This document shows positions 32,583 through 45,075 of a stretch of 64,000 bases of DNA, one piece after another. Source of the DNA: Chloranthus sessilifolius (Eukaryota; Streptophyta; Magnoliopsida; Chloranthales; Chloranthaceae); the NCBI GenBank assembly GCA_021018995.1, contig CM037584.1, forward strand, positions 145,965,317 through 146,029,316, given 5' to 3'. Within the stretch, counting starts at the first letter, position 1. Each line of letters begins with the position of its first letter. A program made the position numbers and the translations under genes. The notes under the pieces were generated by a model. That model was not told the origin of the DNA and did no database searches. It saw only the letters and a program-made list of their open reading frames with translations.

Positions 32583-35135
32583 TTGAACATCTCAAAAAAT
32601 TACAGTTTAACTTTGACCTTGAGATCCGTGCCCGATTGGTCATAAGTTTGACCAAGAAGGAGTTCACTATTTGACTTAAGAAGTGATGAACGGATGTGAT
32701 GTGAATATGAGGTAAGTGCGTGGAGTATAATGTAAATCTGGAGTCACATACACCTATTATGGGTGTATGTGCTTAGCACCAAGACAAGAGGGATATAAGG
32801 GTTGTTTTGGGTTGAATGACCCTAAATTCATTGTTTTGGGTTGTTGAAGAGAATTAAGAAGAGAGAGAGAGAGAGAGAGAAGTAAAGAGGGTTGTTGAGC
32901 AAGGAGTGAATGCAAGCCAAGAAGGGATTCGAGTATTTAAGGTTGGAATCAACGCGTTAGGATCATTGAAACGAAAAGTTGGAGCCCTAGCCATTCCAAC
33001 CTAGATCTTGATCAGTTTGAGGATTGATTGAAGGTGAGTTTTAAATTAATGTAATGTGTAGATGCATGATGATTTAATTCAGTCAAATATGCTTAGAAGA
33101 GTAGATTCAAGGCTTAGAAAAGAAAAGATAAAGATTTGGAAGAATAGCCAGAAAGGGGGCTGAATCGGACCAAATCGATTAATCGAAATTGGGATTCGAT
33201 TAATCAATTTTGGTCTGGAAGTTGAAAAGTCAAGTGAGCCCGATTTTGATTAATCGAATTGGATTTCGATTAATCGATTTGGATTTCGATTAGTCGATTT
33301 GGAAATCGACTAATCGACTGGGTACCTCCAGTGGCTGGAGAAATGAGACCTGAGGAAATCGACTAATTGAGTTGGGAAATCAATTAATCGATTTTGGTTT
33401 TCGATTAATCGATTTGGGATCGACTAATCGATTTCAGACTTTTGATCACTCGATTTGAGAATCGACCTTATTATGTTAGAGACCTCGATTAATCAATTTG
33501 AGATCGATTAGTCGAATTTGAATCTCGATTAATCGATTTTGAGAATCGATTAATCGATTTGGGTTTCGATTAATCAATTTTGGGAATCAATTAATCGACT
33601 TTGATAGTTTTGCTTAATTTTCTAAGTTTTCTTTGAGATTCATTGAGGGTCCAGGACCTTCTTCATTACATCTTTAGTGATGTATTGCATGTGTTGTAAT
33701 GTACCATAGGTGGTACGTGTGAAAGCGAGCACAAGGAGCCGCGTAAGACCTTGATGCTTGGACCATCAGAGAATTGAGGTAGGGAAGACCTTGAACATGT
33801 ACTTTATTTTCAAGAGCATGTATGTAGTGATATAATCATCAAATTTAAAGTTGTTTTAACCATGAAAAACTTTGTGAAAATGGGTGCGTGTGTGACACCA
33901 AGAATGTGAAAAAGGCATCAGTGTGATGCAAGTAATTCAGAACAAGTAATCTAATGAGATTGAGACATCCCCAGGGGATGAGAAAGTAATAAAGGCATCA
34001 GGTGTGATGCGGGTATGTATACATCCCAGGGATATATACATAGGATTGAATAATTACTGTTGAGGCCTAACTGATATAAGATAGCACACTTACACAGTGA
34101 ACAACTATATGTAAAGCACATGTTATTTTTTTTATTTGAGGTTTAATAGGATACCCCACCGACGTGGCGGGATACCCACGACTGACGCGACAGGATATCC
34201 GTGACCGGTACGGTGGCGAATCCATGCACCAGTATGAAGGTTTATCTGTAACCGTAAGTACATCCTAGGGATGTTGTGTGATATTTAATCCCGCCACCTA
34301 GTGAGAAAGGGGCTTGGGTCGTATTCCCAGGGAATATATTTTTACAACTGTCTAATTAGATGATGATAAAGGGTATCTCATCGAGGCTCGATGCTATATT
34401 GCTCGGGGATTACTTAAGTTGAAGATTTAAGTTTTTACTTTAGGCCTGTTCAGTGTCATTCATGATAAATCAACAGTAAAGTAAGATATGCTAACTACCA
34501 GTAAACTTGAATTCAATTCATCAGATTTAAACTATTTTTCTAGCAAAAGTATAGACACATCATGCTTAGAGTATCATGGAATATATGTGAGTTTTAACTT
34601 ATATGTTCATTGTGTTTGTTCCCTATTGAGCTAGGATGTAGCTCACCCTTTAGACTATACGTCGCAGGTCCTTTGATAGTAGCAGCTGAGGCTTTGGGGG
34701 GCGTAGATCCGGGTGATTCGGATTACGCTTCTGGAGACGAGTTGGAGCCTCCACCCGAGGACTTCTTCTAGGAGACTCTGTTGTGTACTTTGACAGAGTA
34801 GTTTTTGAGAGCAGATTTGTACGGCTTGGTATGTCAAGCCTTTTCTTTTAAAATATATAATTAAACTAAATTATTCTTTTGGCGAACCGTCTGGGGTGAT
34901 CCGTTTATCACCGATGGTTCGGGTCGGTTCTCTTTTCATGCAGTGGCATGAAAGTAGAACTGCCTTTTTGCGTATGCTAGTTGGGCATATTAACTTTTTT
35001 TCGTTTTATGAGATTATTTGCTTATTTATTGAATTGTGCTTGTTATACCAATGTTCTCTGCATAGTTTTGGGGCACGGTCTGGAGGATCATACTAATGGC
35101 ACGGGTTTCAGGGTGCTAAAATTCGGGCTGTCACA
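32583..35135 (+). mobile_element. Solo LTR 1 (chromovirus, A/B family) inserted in copia RNase H
   Basis: Flanked by the perfect TSD AATAA (32578-32582; 35136-35140). Starts TTGAACATCTC, a decayed TGTAATATCCC, and ends GGGCTGTCACA. Contains TATA-like GATATAAGG (32792-32800), donor GAAG|GTGAGT (33033/33034), a CGATTAATCG array (33170-33605), an acceptor ending at 34667 and the acidic tail frame (34667-34771). The internal region was presumably lost by recombination between the two LTRs. Confidence 0.95.
33170..33605 (+). repeat. TTCGATTAATCGAA palindrome array in solo LTR 1
   Basis: Same motif, spacing and intron position as in the LTR of element A; many copies carry single transitions such as CAATTAATCGA. 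Confidence 0.9.
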
Positions 35136-35140
35136 AATAA

Positions 35141-35760
35141 ACTCAGCTTCCATAGTGGTATGAATTATGCATGTTTGCTTCTTAGATCCCTAAGAAATAG
35201 CTCCACTTGCTATAGTGAAAATCCAATCAGTTGTAGACTTTGATTCTTCACTATCTGTATTCCAATTGGCATCACTATATCCTTCTAGAACAATAGGAGA
35301 GTCAATATAATGCAAGGGGGTAAGTCGACTAACACCCAAGTGTTACTAGATAAGATTGAGTTCATTTCATCATCGATGACTTCTTTCAAAAAAATGAATC
35401 AATTGATGATAATGCACCCTTAAGGGTTGTAAGGTCGCCCTCAACATTAAAAATACAATATTCCCTCTTAATATTATTTCTATTTCTCTCTACGAGAAAA
35501 ACATAAAAGTCAAGTCCAAAAGTGGTATGATGTCTCGTTCTTTTACTCCTTTCAAGTTCTATGGATTCAAAAATAGGATTATTACTCACAACAATATCAT
35601 TGTTGGAAGTAATAATATCATTGCTAGAAGAAACAATATCATTATTAGAAGAACTAGAGATACTCAAATCTTGATTTGATTTATGGCGATCGAAATAGAG
35701 TATATTCTAAAAAAATTCCACAGCTCTAATTTCAATAATGACATTATTTTCTAAATTTCA
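35141..35760 (-). pseudogene. pol: Copia integrase tail, RT remnant and first part of RNase H
   Basis: On the minus strand: the Ser/Asn-rich integrase-RT linker with RSKRTRHHTTF, the RT N-terminal EVIDDEMNSILSSNTWVLVDLPP, then directly the RNase H segment GYSDANWNTDSEESKSTTDWIFT. The RT palm with its YVDD box is absent, so some 200 residues are missing; the join falls near 35290-35310. The element could only have moved with RT supplied in trans or before the deletion. Confidence 0.8.
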
Positions 35761-35943
35761 AAACCTACATGATTTGCTATGTTATGCATAACCAATAAAT
35801 ATGCATTTCACAGGTTTAGCCCCTAACTTAGGTCTCTTAATGTCGGAAATTCTCACATAAGCAAGACACCCCCAAACTTTAAAGTATCCTAAGTGAGGTT
35901 TATGATTGAACGAAAGTTCATCTAGGGTTATATTCTGATTTTT

Positions 35944-36179
35944 TTAAGGTACTCTATTCAATATATAACAAGATGTAAGTAAAGATTCACCCCCCCTATT
36001 CTTCGGTAAATCAGAATTTAACAACATAATAATTATCATATCGACAAGAATACGATTCTTCCTTTCTGTAATTCCGCTTTGCTGAGGTGTATAAGGGGCG
36101 GTAACTTGAAAGATAATACCATGAGATTCACAAAACTTATCAAAGTATTGTGATAAATATTCTCGACCTCTATTGCTCC
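35944..36179 (-). pseudogene. pol: Copia integrase core, second half
   Basis: RSNRGREYLSQYFDKFCESHGI carries the second catalytic Asp position as Asn (RSDRG to RSNRG), then APYTPQQSGITERKNRIL with the Glu. It is separated from the first half (38736 onwards) by solo LTR 2. A frameshift follows near 35945. Confidence 0.85.
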
Positions 36180-36184
36180 GTAAG

Positions 36185-38730
36185 TGTGACAGCCCGGATT
36201 TCGGCACCCCGAAACCCGTGCCAACGACACGATCATCTTGACCGTGCCCCTTAGCTATGCACGAAACTTTGGTATATCAAGCAACAATAATGAACTGAAA
36301 TGACAACAATAACTGTGGAAATAATACCATCATCACATGTCAAAAGACAGTTCTACCATCATGCCCCTGCATGAATTGTAGAACCGATCCGAACCATCGA
36401 TGATAGCTAATTATCACTGATGGTTCGCCCAAAAGAATATCTCAATACTTAATTACATGATTTAAACAAAAATCAAGACTTGACATACCAAGCCGTACCG
36501 ATAATCTCTCAAAACAAAACCCTCAAAGTGCACAGCAGAGTCCTCTAAAAGAAGTCCTCTGGAGGCGGCTCTAACTCTTCACCAGGTGCTGGGTCTGACT
36601 CACCAGGGTCAATGTCCCCTGAAGTGTCAATAGCTGCTACCAATGGACCTGCGACGTATAGTCTAAAGGGTGAGCTACATCCTAGCTCAATAGGGAACAA
36701 AACACAGTGAACATATAAGTTAAAACTCACATATATTCCATGATATGCTTATGCATGATGTGTCTATGCAGTTACTGAGAAAACAGTTGAAAAGAATCAC
36801 ATTTTACTGGTAGTTTACACATGTCTTTTAATTAATCATGAATGACACTGAATAGGCTTAAAGCAAAACTTAACTTTTTAACTTAAGTAATCCCCGAGTA
36901 ATATAGCATCGAGCTCCGATGAGATACCCTTCATCGTCATCTATATAGACAGTTTTAAACGTATTCCCTGGGAATTCCATTAGTACCCAAGCCCCTTTCC
37001 CCTGTAGATCGGTGGCGGGGTTTCAACTTATCTCAATTCAACACCCCTGGGGTGTGCTTACTGTGTACGGATAAGCCTCCGCACTGGCTTACGGTTTCGC
37101 CGCCGTATCGGTCACGGATATCCTGCCGCGTCAGTCATGGGTATCCCGCCACGTAGGTGGGGTATCCTATCAAACCTCAAATAACAAAAATATCATGTGC
37201 TTTACATATAGTTATTCACTGTGTAAGTGTGGTATCTTATATCAGTTAGGCCTTATCAGACATTATTCAATCTTGGATACATCCCTGGGATGTATCCATT
37301 CAGTTGCATCACACCTGATGCTCTTATTACTTTACTTCCTCATCCCTTGGGGATTGCTCATTATGATTACTCCTATAGATGTCACACACACACCCTTTTC
37401 ACAAAACTTTAAGAATAAACAGTTGTCAATTTGAATTTATATCACTACATACATGCTCTTGCAATTTAAAGTACATGTTCAAGGTGTTCCCTACCTCAAG
37501 TCTCCGCTAAATCATGCATCAAGGTCCCACGTGGCTCCTTGTGCTCTTGATCACACGTACCACCTATGGTACAACATAACATATGCAATGCATCACTAAA
37601 GATGTAACAAAGAAGGTCCAAGACCCTCCAAGAATCTTAAAGTCAAACTCAAAAGTCAACAAAAACTGGCACAGTCGATTAATCGAACTCCGAAGTCGAT
37701 TAATCGAATATGATTCGATTAATCGATTCCCAAAATCGATTAATCGAAATTCAAAGTCGATTAATTGATTCTCAAAATCGATTAATCGAGATTCGCATTC
37801 GATTAATCGAATCCCAATTCGATAAATCAAAATTCTCTACTTTATCCATTCGATTCTCAATTCGAGTAATCGAATTCCCAAAATCGATTAATCGATCCCA
37901 AATCGATTAATCGAAATTCGAAATCGATTAATCGAAATCCCATTTCGATTAGTCGATTTCCCCAGGTCTTTTTCCTCCATCCACTAGAGGTTCTCAGTCG
38001 ATTAATCGACACCAAAATCGATTAATCGAAAATCAAAGTCGATTAATCGAAACACAGTTCGATTAATCGAATTCGAGTTCTTTGACTTTTCAACTTCTTG
38101 GCGAAAATCGATTAATCAAATCTCAATTTTGATTAATCGAATTGGCCAGATTCAGCCCCATTTTGGCTGTTCTTCCTAATCTTTTCCTACTCTTTTTCCT
38201 TCATTTTTTTCGAAGCCTTTATCCTATAATTTAACCATTATTAACCACAATTTACTCATATAACTTATGCATTGAATTTACAAGGATTTTACCTTCAATC
38301 AATCTCAAATTGATTAGATCTAATGGTTGGAAAGGCTAGGGTTCCAGCTTTTGGCTCTAACGAAATCACTCGCTTTGAATCCGGCCTTAAATGCTCGAAT
38401 CCCCCCCTTCCAATCCGCTGCAATAACTCCTCTATTTACTCCTCTCTCTCTCTCTCTCTTCTTTACTCTCCTTCAACAACCAAAACAATTGATTTTAGGG
38501 TTATTAACCCTTTTTATCTCCCTTCTAACTTGTGTATTGAGCACATACACCAGAATAGGTGTATGTGACTCCAGATTTATCTCACTCTCCATACATTCAC
38601 TTAAATTCTTACATCTCATTCATTTATTACACCCTATGTCAACTATTGAACTCCCATTTGGTCAAACCTATGACCAGTCAGGAATGAATCCCGAGGTCAC
38701 TGTTTAACGCGAAATTTTTGGGATATTACA
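36185..38730 (-). mobile_element. Solo LTR 2 (chromovirus, A/B family) inserted in copia integrase
   Basis: Perfect TSD GTAAG (36180-36184; 38731-38735). Minus-strand orientation: TGTAATATCCCAAAAATTTCG to GGGCTGTCACA. The predicted leader intron is 36649-38292 and the acidic tail frame 36545-36649 is intact. The CGATTAATCG array is at 37672-38140. Opposite orientation to solo LTR 1. Confidence 0.96.
37672..38140 (-). repeat. TTCGATTAATCGAA palindrome array in solo LTR 2
   Basis: About twenty copies, many with the perfect core; the best preserved array of this motif in an LTR in the window. Confidence 0.92.
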
Positions 38731-38735
38731 GTAAG

Positions 38736-39093
38736 ACCTTAATTGAAGCTTTCAATTGATTCTTAACCTCTGTTTTATAAATCTTAAATTTGTCAAGTGT
38801 TTCATCCTTTGATCTCAATAAATATATGTATGTAAACTTAGAAAAATCATCAATGAAGGTAATAAAATATTTCTTATCCCCATGAGTTCAGTATTTTTTA
38901 AGTCACATACATCGAAATGGATGAGGCCTTATTTTTCAGAACTCCTTTCCACACTTGGAAAAGGTTTCCGAGCAATCTTCTCTTGTGCACAAATTTCACA
39001 TTTATCCATGACAGAAGTAACACATTTAGGAATTAAATTTAAAGTTATCATACTCTTCATAGAACTAGAATTTAGATGTCCTAATCTACCATG
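38736..39093 (-). pseudogene. pol: Copia integrase, first half
   Basis: Contains the minus-strand segment KFKIYKTEVKNQLKASIKVL immediately before the solo LTR, preceded by weakly preserved integrase sequence with the CDKCEICAQEKIARK-like zinc region in the 38940-39010 stretch. Frames are broken. Confidence 0.7.
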
Positions 39094-39858
39094 TCACAAA
39101 TTAAAAGAATCAACGATATAAGCAGAACTAAAAATTTTATTCATAATGATAAGTTTGATCATCCCATTACAAGAGTAACCCTTGCCCAGAAACATCCCAT
39201 TCTTTGATAAGATTAACTTATCGGACTCATAAACCATCTTCATGCCACTTTTATTCAAGATGTCACCTGATACAAGATTTGTACACCTATCAGGTACATA
39301 ATGAACCTTAGTAAGAGTGACTTCTTTGCCTGAAGTGAACTTGAGATCCACTATGTCAATTCCAAGAACCTTTGTTATAACATGAGTACCAAGTTGTATT
39401 GCACCATCATTCATAGGTGTGTATGTTTTGAACATGTTGTGGTCATTGGAGATGTGAATTGTAGTACTGGTATCAAACCACCATCTTTCATCTTTCGTCA
39501 CAAAGTTGGCTTCACTGATCATGACTATGATCTTCTCTTCAGTGAGATTCGCTTGAGATAATGCTTCTTGCTTTTTGCGAAAGCGACAATCTCTAGAAAA
39601 ATGACCAGATTTATCATAAATATAACGAACTCCAGATCTTTTCTTGGATTTGTCCTGGTCATTTTGATTGCCATTAGGTTTCCTCTTTAACTGGTTTTTA
39701 TTCTTATTTAGCTTCAAATTCTTATTTGGTTTGGAATCATTTGATTTAATGTTCCCAACCAAATTTGCCTTGAGATCAACTCCTTTATCATCTTTAGAAT
39801 ATCGAAGTCTTGATTCTTTCTCAATTCGTAGATGACATAAAAGTTGAGTCATCGACAA
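39094..39858 (-). pseudogene. Copia gag zinc finger and protease
   Basis: A 254-codon open segment. A Lys/Asn-rich nucleocapsid precedes a CCHC remnant, YIYDKSGHFSRDC, with the first two Cys lost. Protease follows: WWFDTSTTIHISN, where the expected Gly of D-T-G is Ser, then the pre-integrase segment VHYVPDRCTNLVSGDILNKSG. The active-site change would be expected to inactivate the protease. Confidence 0.8.
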
Positions 39859-40427
39859 AGATTCATTCTCTTGTCAATGATTTATCTTCTTTTTATAATC
39901 ATTCCAAGAAGGCGGTAATTTAGAAATTATAGCGTATCTTGAAATTCCTCAGGAAGTTTAATCCCAATAGAACTAAGATGATTAATGACAAGTTGTAAAT
40001 TGTACACTTGCACAATAATAGACTTATCATTTTTCATCTTAAAATTAAATAAATTGCTAATAAAGAAAGTACGATTTATAGATTCTTCTACTTTATATTT
40101 CTCATCAAGTGCATACTAGATTTCTTTTGCAGTGGGCACGCTAATGTAGATATCATAAATAGAATCAGTGAGCGCATTCAATATATGACCCTTACATATA
40201 TAATCATCATCTTTATATTTCTTTTACGCAGTAATGACCTCCGAAGTGTTGTCTGATTTTACAGACAACAAGTCAGCAAGATCCTTGTCTAAAATATATG
40301 TAACATTCAAGGTGGTGAAAAAGAACAAAAATTTTTGCAGCCAATGGGTAAAGTTCGTTCCACCAAATTATTTCAATCGTACGAAATTTTGATTCATCAC
40401 TTTGATTGACGACATAGATGCTTCCAT
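39859..40427 (-). pseudogene. gag: Copia gag, N-terminal part
   Basis: ATG at 40427 (MEASMSSIKVMNQNFVRLK, then a stop, FGGTNFTHWLQKFLFFFTTL), the usual copia Gag opening. Further blocks are YALDEKYKVEESINRTFF and LVINHLSSIGIKLPEEFQ. Three in-frame stops. Confidence 0.8.
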
Positions 40428-40449
40428 GTCGCTAAATAACGTTTAGAAT

Positions 40450-41149
40450 TGTTGAAAAAATTATTGGAAGATGGAAGTAAAAATAAAAGAGATAAAATCA
40501 AGGGTAGAACTTAGAGGCACATTAAGATAAATGCTTTCTCTAAACGTTATTTGCCTCAAACCGCGATAGTAAAAGAGGAGAATAGCAAACACGTTCTTGG
40601 GATACCACTAAGCCCAGTCCTCTTTAATTCTTTTTATATTTGCACTCACAAAAGAGAATTCTGAACTCTGCGTAATATGCCTAAAAAAGAAAGAAAGAAA
40701 TTTTTATTTTCTTGTATCTTTCTAACGGAGATCTTATCTCTATTTATAGAGAAAATTCCGAACCATTGTGTCTTTTCATATTACGGTGAAAAGATTTCAA
40801 GTTTGTATTTTTTCACATAACATAAAAAGATAAATCGATTTCACTTGTGTCTTTTCAGATAAAGATAAATGATAAAACATCTTTTCATAAGAAAAGAAAA
40901 CCGTTAAAACCCTTTTTACAAAACTATTCGTTAAAGCATCTTTTCATAGAAAAAAATACTAGTCGTTAAGACATCTTTTCAGAGAGAAATTTTTTTTAAA
41001 AATTGTCACACTTATTTTTACCACAAGAAAAGTGTATCTTGAAATAAATCAAGAAAGAAAGTTATTTAAAACTCTTTACAAAAAGAAAACATGTATCTTA
41101 AAATAAATCAAGAAAGAACATTATTTAAAACTCTTTAAAATATACAGCA
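40450..41149 (-). repeat. 5' LTR of copia element (700 bp)
   Basis: TGTTGAAAAAATTATTGG at the left, ATACAGCA at the right. It diverges clearly from the 3' LTR (several differences per 50 bases), indicating an old insertion. Confidence 0.92.
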
Positions 41150-41810
41150 GTTTCACCCCATTTATTTTTATCCAACTGTAATATTTAACACACTTTATTC
41201 AAAATGACAATGGTGTTTGTGTTTTACCAGAGGTGGTGTCAAATTCCTAGGCTAATCCGAGTCCAAACAAGTGTTTGATCATCCCACCCAAGTAAAAAAA
41301 GGGCATACAAAAGGTGCTTGTTAGCAACTATTGCATACTTGTGTACCAATTTACTGTTATGATCACAAACATAACAGTAAAAGCAAAATAGCTCTCTCAT
41401 ATGATCATTACCCAACAACATGAATGGAGCAGCTCTGCTACATAAACAAAACACTGAAAAATATATTTCCAAAAAATTGCCCCATTTCTTTAGTAAAACA
41501 CTCCGAAGATGGTTCTCCAGCATAACACACACAAATTGTATATTGCCCTTAGTATTAGAGCTTCAATTAAAGGACAAAAAAAATAAAATTTCCTAAAATC
41601 TATACTTTCTAAAAGGGATCCGATACTTGCTCCATTTTGCATATAAAAATTGGGTGTTTACAACCATGGAGAATGTTGAGTTCTCATGTGCAAGTAGTAA
41701 CTCGCTTTCTAAAGTCTTGTTGTTATGTAGGATTAGAAATCCTAGTTTTTACTAGGTTGAAAGATCATCATCAATAAAATCTTATTTTAGAAATTTAATT
41801 TTAAAATTAT
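41150..41810. other. Unassigned DNA between copia element and element F
   Basis: Starts with the right TSD copy GTTTC and ends ATTAT, the expected left target copy of F. A minus-strand ORF of 97 codons (41239-41532) has no recognised motif and may be chance. No other feature seen. Joined to 30343-31002 it represents the target of the copia insertion. Confidence 0.5.
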
Positions 41811-42180
41811 TGTGACAGCCCGACATTTTCCCGTCTCTGAACTGGGAAAGGCCGCGCCATCGGATCACCTGACATGATCCTTTCATCAAGGGGCTACTTC
41901 TTTAACTTAAAGTGACGCAATTGTGGAAGCAATGTGTTTTAACTCTGACAGATAGATAATATGGCAATAAACTGATAGATAGCAAACTACCAACAATATA
42001 AACAAGTGACCTGATGTATAGCTTTCCACCGATGACGACCACCCATCATCTAAACAGTGGAAGGAAAACCTATACATCCAAATATGTCTGAAACTATTAT
42101 ATCTTTTATACATGCCCAATATTTATCTTTCCTTTTTCTCTCTCTCTCTACCCTTTTTCTCACATTCCTAAGCTACAAAC

Positions 42181-42297
42181 CTATTTTGGGAAGAACTCTT
42201 CAGGGAAATCGTCTTCCTCATCTTCGTCGTCGTCGTCTTCCCCTTCTTCCTCGTCAGGCACGTAGGTGGGATCAGCAACGCGCTCTGGGTCAAGCTC
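42181..42297 (-). other. Acidic tail frame in LTR of element F
   Basis: After acceptor-like TTAGCTGCAG the phase-1 frame runs 38 codons to TAG, with a stretch of more than ten consecutive Asp/Glu and the ending DDFPEEFFPK. It matches the tails of A, B and C in position, phase, acidity and the final E/D-FF, though the sequence is otherwise diverged. Confidence 0.55.
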
Positions 42298-43271
42298 TGC
42301 AGCTAAGACATTTAAGTCGGGGAATGAGCTATCATCAAAGCTCAGTAGAGAATATCACATTGTTATTCTATATTGAAAGTTTATCACTTTTTCATAGAGA
42401 AGCATATATAAAATAAGAATATGAATAACATGCTGATATGCTGAATTTATGATGTATCAATTATGAGAAAACAACTGAACTCAAAGACATAAGCAAGCGA
42501 TATCCGAAGAACAACAAAGTCAAGCTCCCGAGTTAGCGGGATCACTTGCTTCGAGAATCTCAAGCTCCCGAGTTAGCGGGATCACTTGATTTAAACTAGA
42601 GCAATAACGTATCAAGAACATTGAAATTGACAACATCTGAGTATTGAATCACGTAGAATGACCAAGAATATGCATTTGCATGTATGGTTTTATGATGCGA
42701 TGTGTACTAAACTACTATAAATATATAATAGCATTAATTTACAAAACTGATTTATGCTCATAAACTAGTAAAAGAATTTCTTTCTTACTAAGGTCAAGCT
42801 ACTAGATGCTCTTAATGCTCATTGATGATATATATTCATATTTTGTTTCTCATCAGCTTAATGACTAATCAAGTCTATTTATTTCATAGCTAATCAGGTT
42901 CATCAGTTCCAATAACAAATCAGATTTTACTTCTACTATGCTTATCAGTGCGTACATGCATAGTCATCAAAGCTTCTATGAAAAACTAAGTGACATGCTT
43001 ATACCATTATAAAATACCAACACAGATTCCCTACCTGTGTGCGTCAAGTCTTACGATTATCGTCATCAATGTACGTTCCAGCATCCTGCAGTCCTATTTC
43101 ACCAAAGTTGTCTCAGTGCACCATATGGCACCAATCTAGGATAAAATAAATAGCTTTCTATTAAGGGCCAGATTAAGACCGTGTTTTAGTTGACAAAAAA
43201 TGGCCAAGACCCATAGATAGATCCATCTGGACCTCACATGGACCCAAGGTCCGAATGCACAACAACACAGC

Positions 43272-43372
43272 TCAACACCTTGCCGCGGCAACCCTATGAG
43301 GTTATCGCGGCAAGCCACTCAACAGAGTGTCTTGCCACGGCAACCCCTTGAGGTTGCCGCGGCAAGCTTGGC
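43272..43372 (-). repeat. CTTGCCGCGGCAAG palindromes in LTR of element F
   Basis: Four full or near-full copies (variants GCCACGGC and ATCGCGGC) in about 100 bases. The same motif recurs in the pol-ORF3 spacer of F. Confidence 0.85.
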
Positions 43373-43423
43373 TTGCTGGGGTTTTAGGTGAGCTTCTTCT
43401 CTATCTTTGGTTGCTGTTATACC

Positions 43424-43469
43424 CCCCCCCCCCCCCTTGCTCTTTTATATAACTATATTATTATCTATA

Positions 43470-43506
<37 letters not shown>

Positions 43507-43528
43507 TCATCTTCATCTATATATATAA

Positions 43529-43574
<46 letters not shown>

Positions 43575-43610
43575 ATAAACTTTGTATTTAGATATATATA
43601 TATATATATA
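43424..43610. repeat. Poly-C run and TA microsatellites
   Basis: About 14 C followed by CT-rich DNA and three blocks of TA dinucleotides interrupted by ATCTTCATC and TTTGTATAAAC. Probably length-variable. Confidence 0.9.
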
Positions 43611-45075
43611 TATTATTCCATCCATCCACAGATCTTTAATGAAGATCTGGAGTGCAGCAAGCTGCTTCCTATTCTTTATGCTGAGGTTAACACTGTATTA
43701 TTTCATCTTATAATCACTCTATTGCACAAGAACGAATCGCTTACCTTCTTGTGTTTATGAGAGTACTTTCATGCTGACTGGGTAGTATCTTTTACTGGTT
43801 CGACTGGTTTGACAAATGAGAACCGAATTACGTGACCGTAATCTTGAACATCGGGAGCATAACAGCAATGCCTCCCTATAATTTCTGATATGCTGGTCAG
43901 ATTCTAAGGTTTTATTTTTCAAGATTGGATAGCTATAATTCCATCCAATTTTGAAGGCAAACAGATGCAGGTTCCTTGGTGAAAGTCTTATAGTGGTTAC
44001 TCTACCTTGCATGCATGCGCATATACTATGACTCAATTGAGTCGTGTAAGCAATAAGCCATGCAAGTAGCTTACAAGCTGCTTTTACTTAAACTACCATG
44101 TAGGTCACTAATACATAGGGAGTGTATTATAGAAAACGAAGCATATAAAACAAAACAAGAAAACTCTTGTATATTTTACAGATAAACCAAGTAGGGAATC
44201 CAACAAAAAGGTTATACAATAGCCCTCTCCCCCACTCTTGGTTATTTTAAGACTAGTTAATGTTATATGCCCGTTGTTTAGTTTAGGCTAAATTTTGGGC
44301 TGGCTACCATGCAACATTCACATGATTTTTGGTCTTGTATAGGCAAATAAAGCCCAAAGATTTTGGCTTGAGTAGAAAATATATACAGCATTACCTGTGT
44401 ATAGGAACATTATTGCTGATAAAATAATTCTTTAAATTTTATTTTAATATGCCTGTGTCTAGCTTGCAGTCAAATTTTAGGGCTTCACATTTTGCACAGA
44501 TTTAAAGGCTAACATAGTGAGGTCCTTAGGGTGTCGTGGTGAAAACTTGCATATAACCTGACAGGACTCTCATCACTACAGTGCTAAATCTGGGGATCGT
44601 TATATTCTCCCCTATTTTAGGAATTTTCGTCCTCGAAAATAAATCGAGACAGTATGAGTAGCAAATGAATGCCGAAATCATGAACATAAATGTTGTAAAG
44701 CTCACACAACATGTGGTGCTTACTAACAAACTTTTTAATACAAGAACAAGATTAAAATCAACCAGATGGAACCAAAATCCAAAATCTATATTTAACAGGT
44801 AGAATTGCAACATTAGCACTAACAGCACTCATCAATGATTTTAGTCCTACTACATGTGGCACATGACTAGGATTATAAATCTTTTAATGAAAAATATTAA
44901 TTTAAACAAAACATGTAGGACCTCAAACATCAAAACCACCACAATCATTTATCATCAATCAAGACAAAATTTAAACGAATCAATAGAACCGCACTTTAAA
45001 ATTTACATACACCAAAGAGAATTGCCATATCATGAACAACAACACTCCTTATTCATAAATCATTGACATGTTGTA

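Larger units (their letters stand above)
31003..41149 (-). mobile_element. Ty1/copia element, RT-deleted, split by two solo LTRs
   Basis: LTRs at 31003-31727 and 40450-41149 share sequence (for example the ATTGGAAGATGGAAG and GCAAACACGTTC blocks), and a perfect TSD GTTTC flanks them (30998-31002; 41150-41154). The order on the minus strand is gag, protease, integrase, short RT remnant, RNase H, which is the copia order. Two chromovirus solo LTRs (32583-35135 and 36185-38730) are inserted in RNase H and integrase. Without them the element is about 5 kb. Tork-like by feel (integrase KFKIYKTEV segment), not firmly assigned. Confidence 0.95.
41811..44604 (-). repeat. 3' LTR of element F (about 2.8 kb)
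   Basis: Left end TGTGACAGCCCGAC on the plus strand; the right end abuts a TTCTCCCCTATTTTAGGAATTTTCGTCC PPT box and reads TATAACGATCCCC in element orientation, so TG has become TA. The acidic tail frame is at 42181-42297. It has a 40-bp period duplication (42521-42589), a CTTGCCGCGGCAAG array, a run of about 14 C (43424 onwards) and long TA microsatellites (43460-43610). Confidence 0.85.

Noticed and set aside
38323-38707. ORFs of 81 and 126 codons in solo LTR 2
   Set aside because: They lie in the LTR first-exon and promoter region, have no homologous frame kept in the other LTR copies, and overlap each other.
41239-41532. 97-codon minus-strand ORF as a host gene
   Set aside because: No recognisable domain, no promoter or splice context, and AT-rich DNA; chance ORF is as likely.
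43407-43760. 117-codon ORF rich in Ile and Tyr
   Set aside because: It is the translation of TA microsatellites and the poly-C run in the LTR of F.
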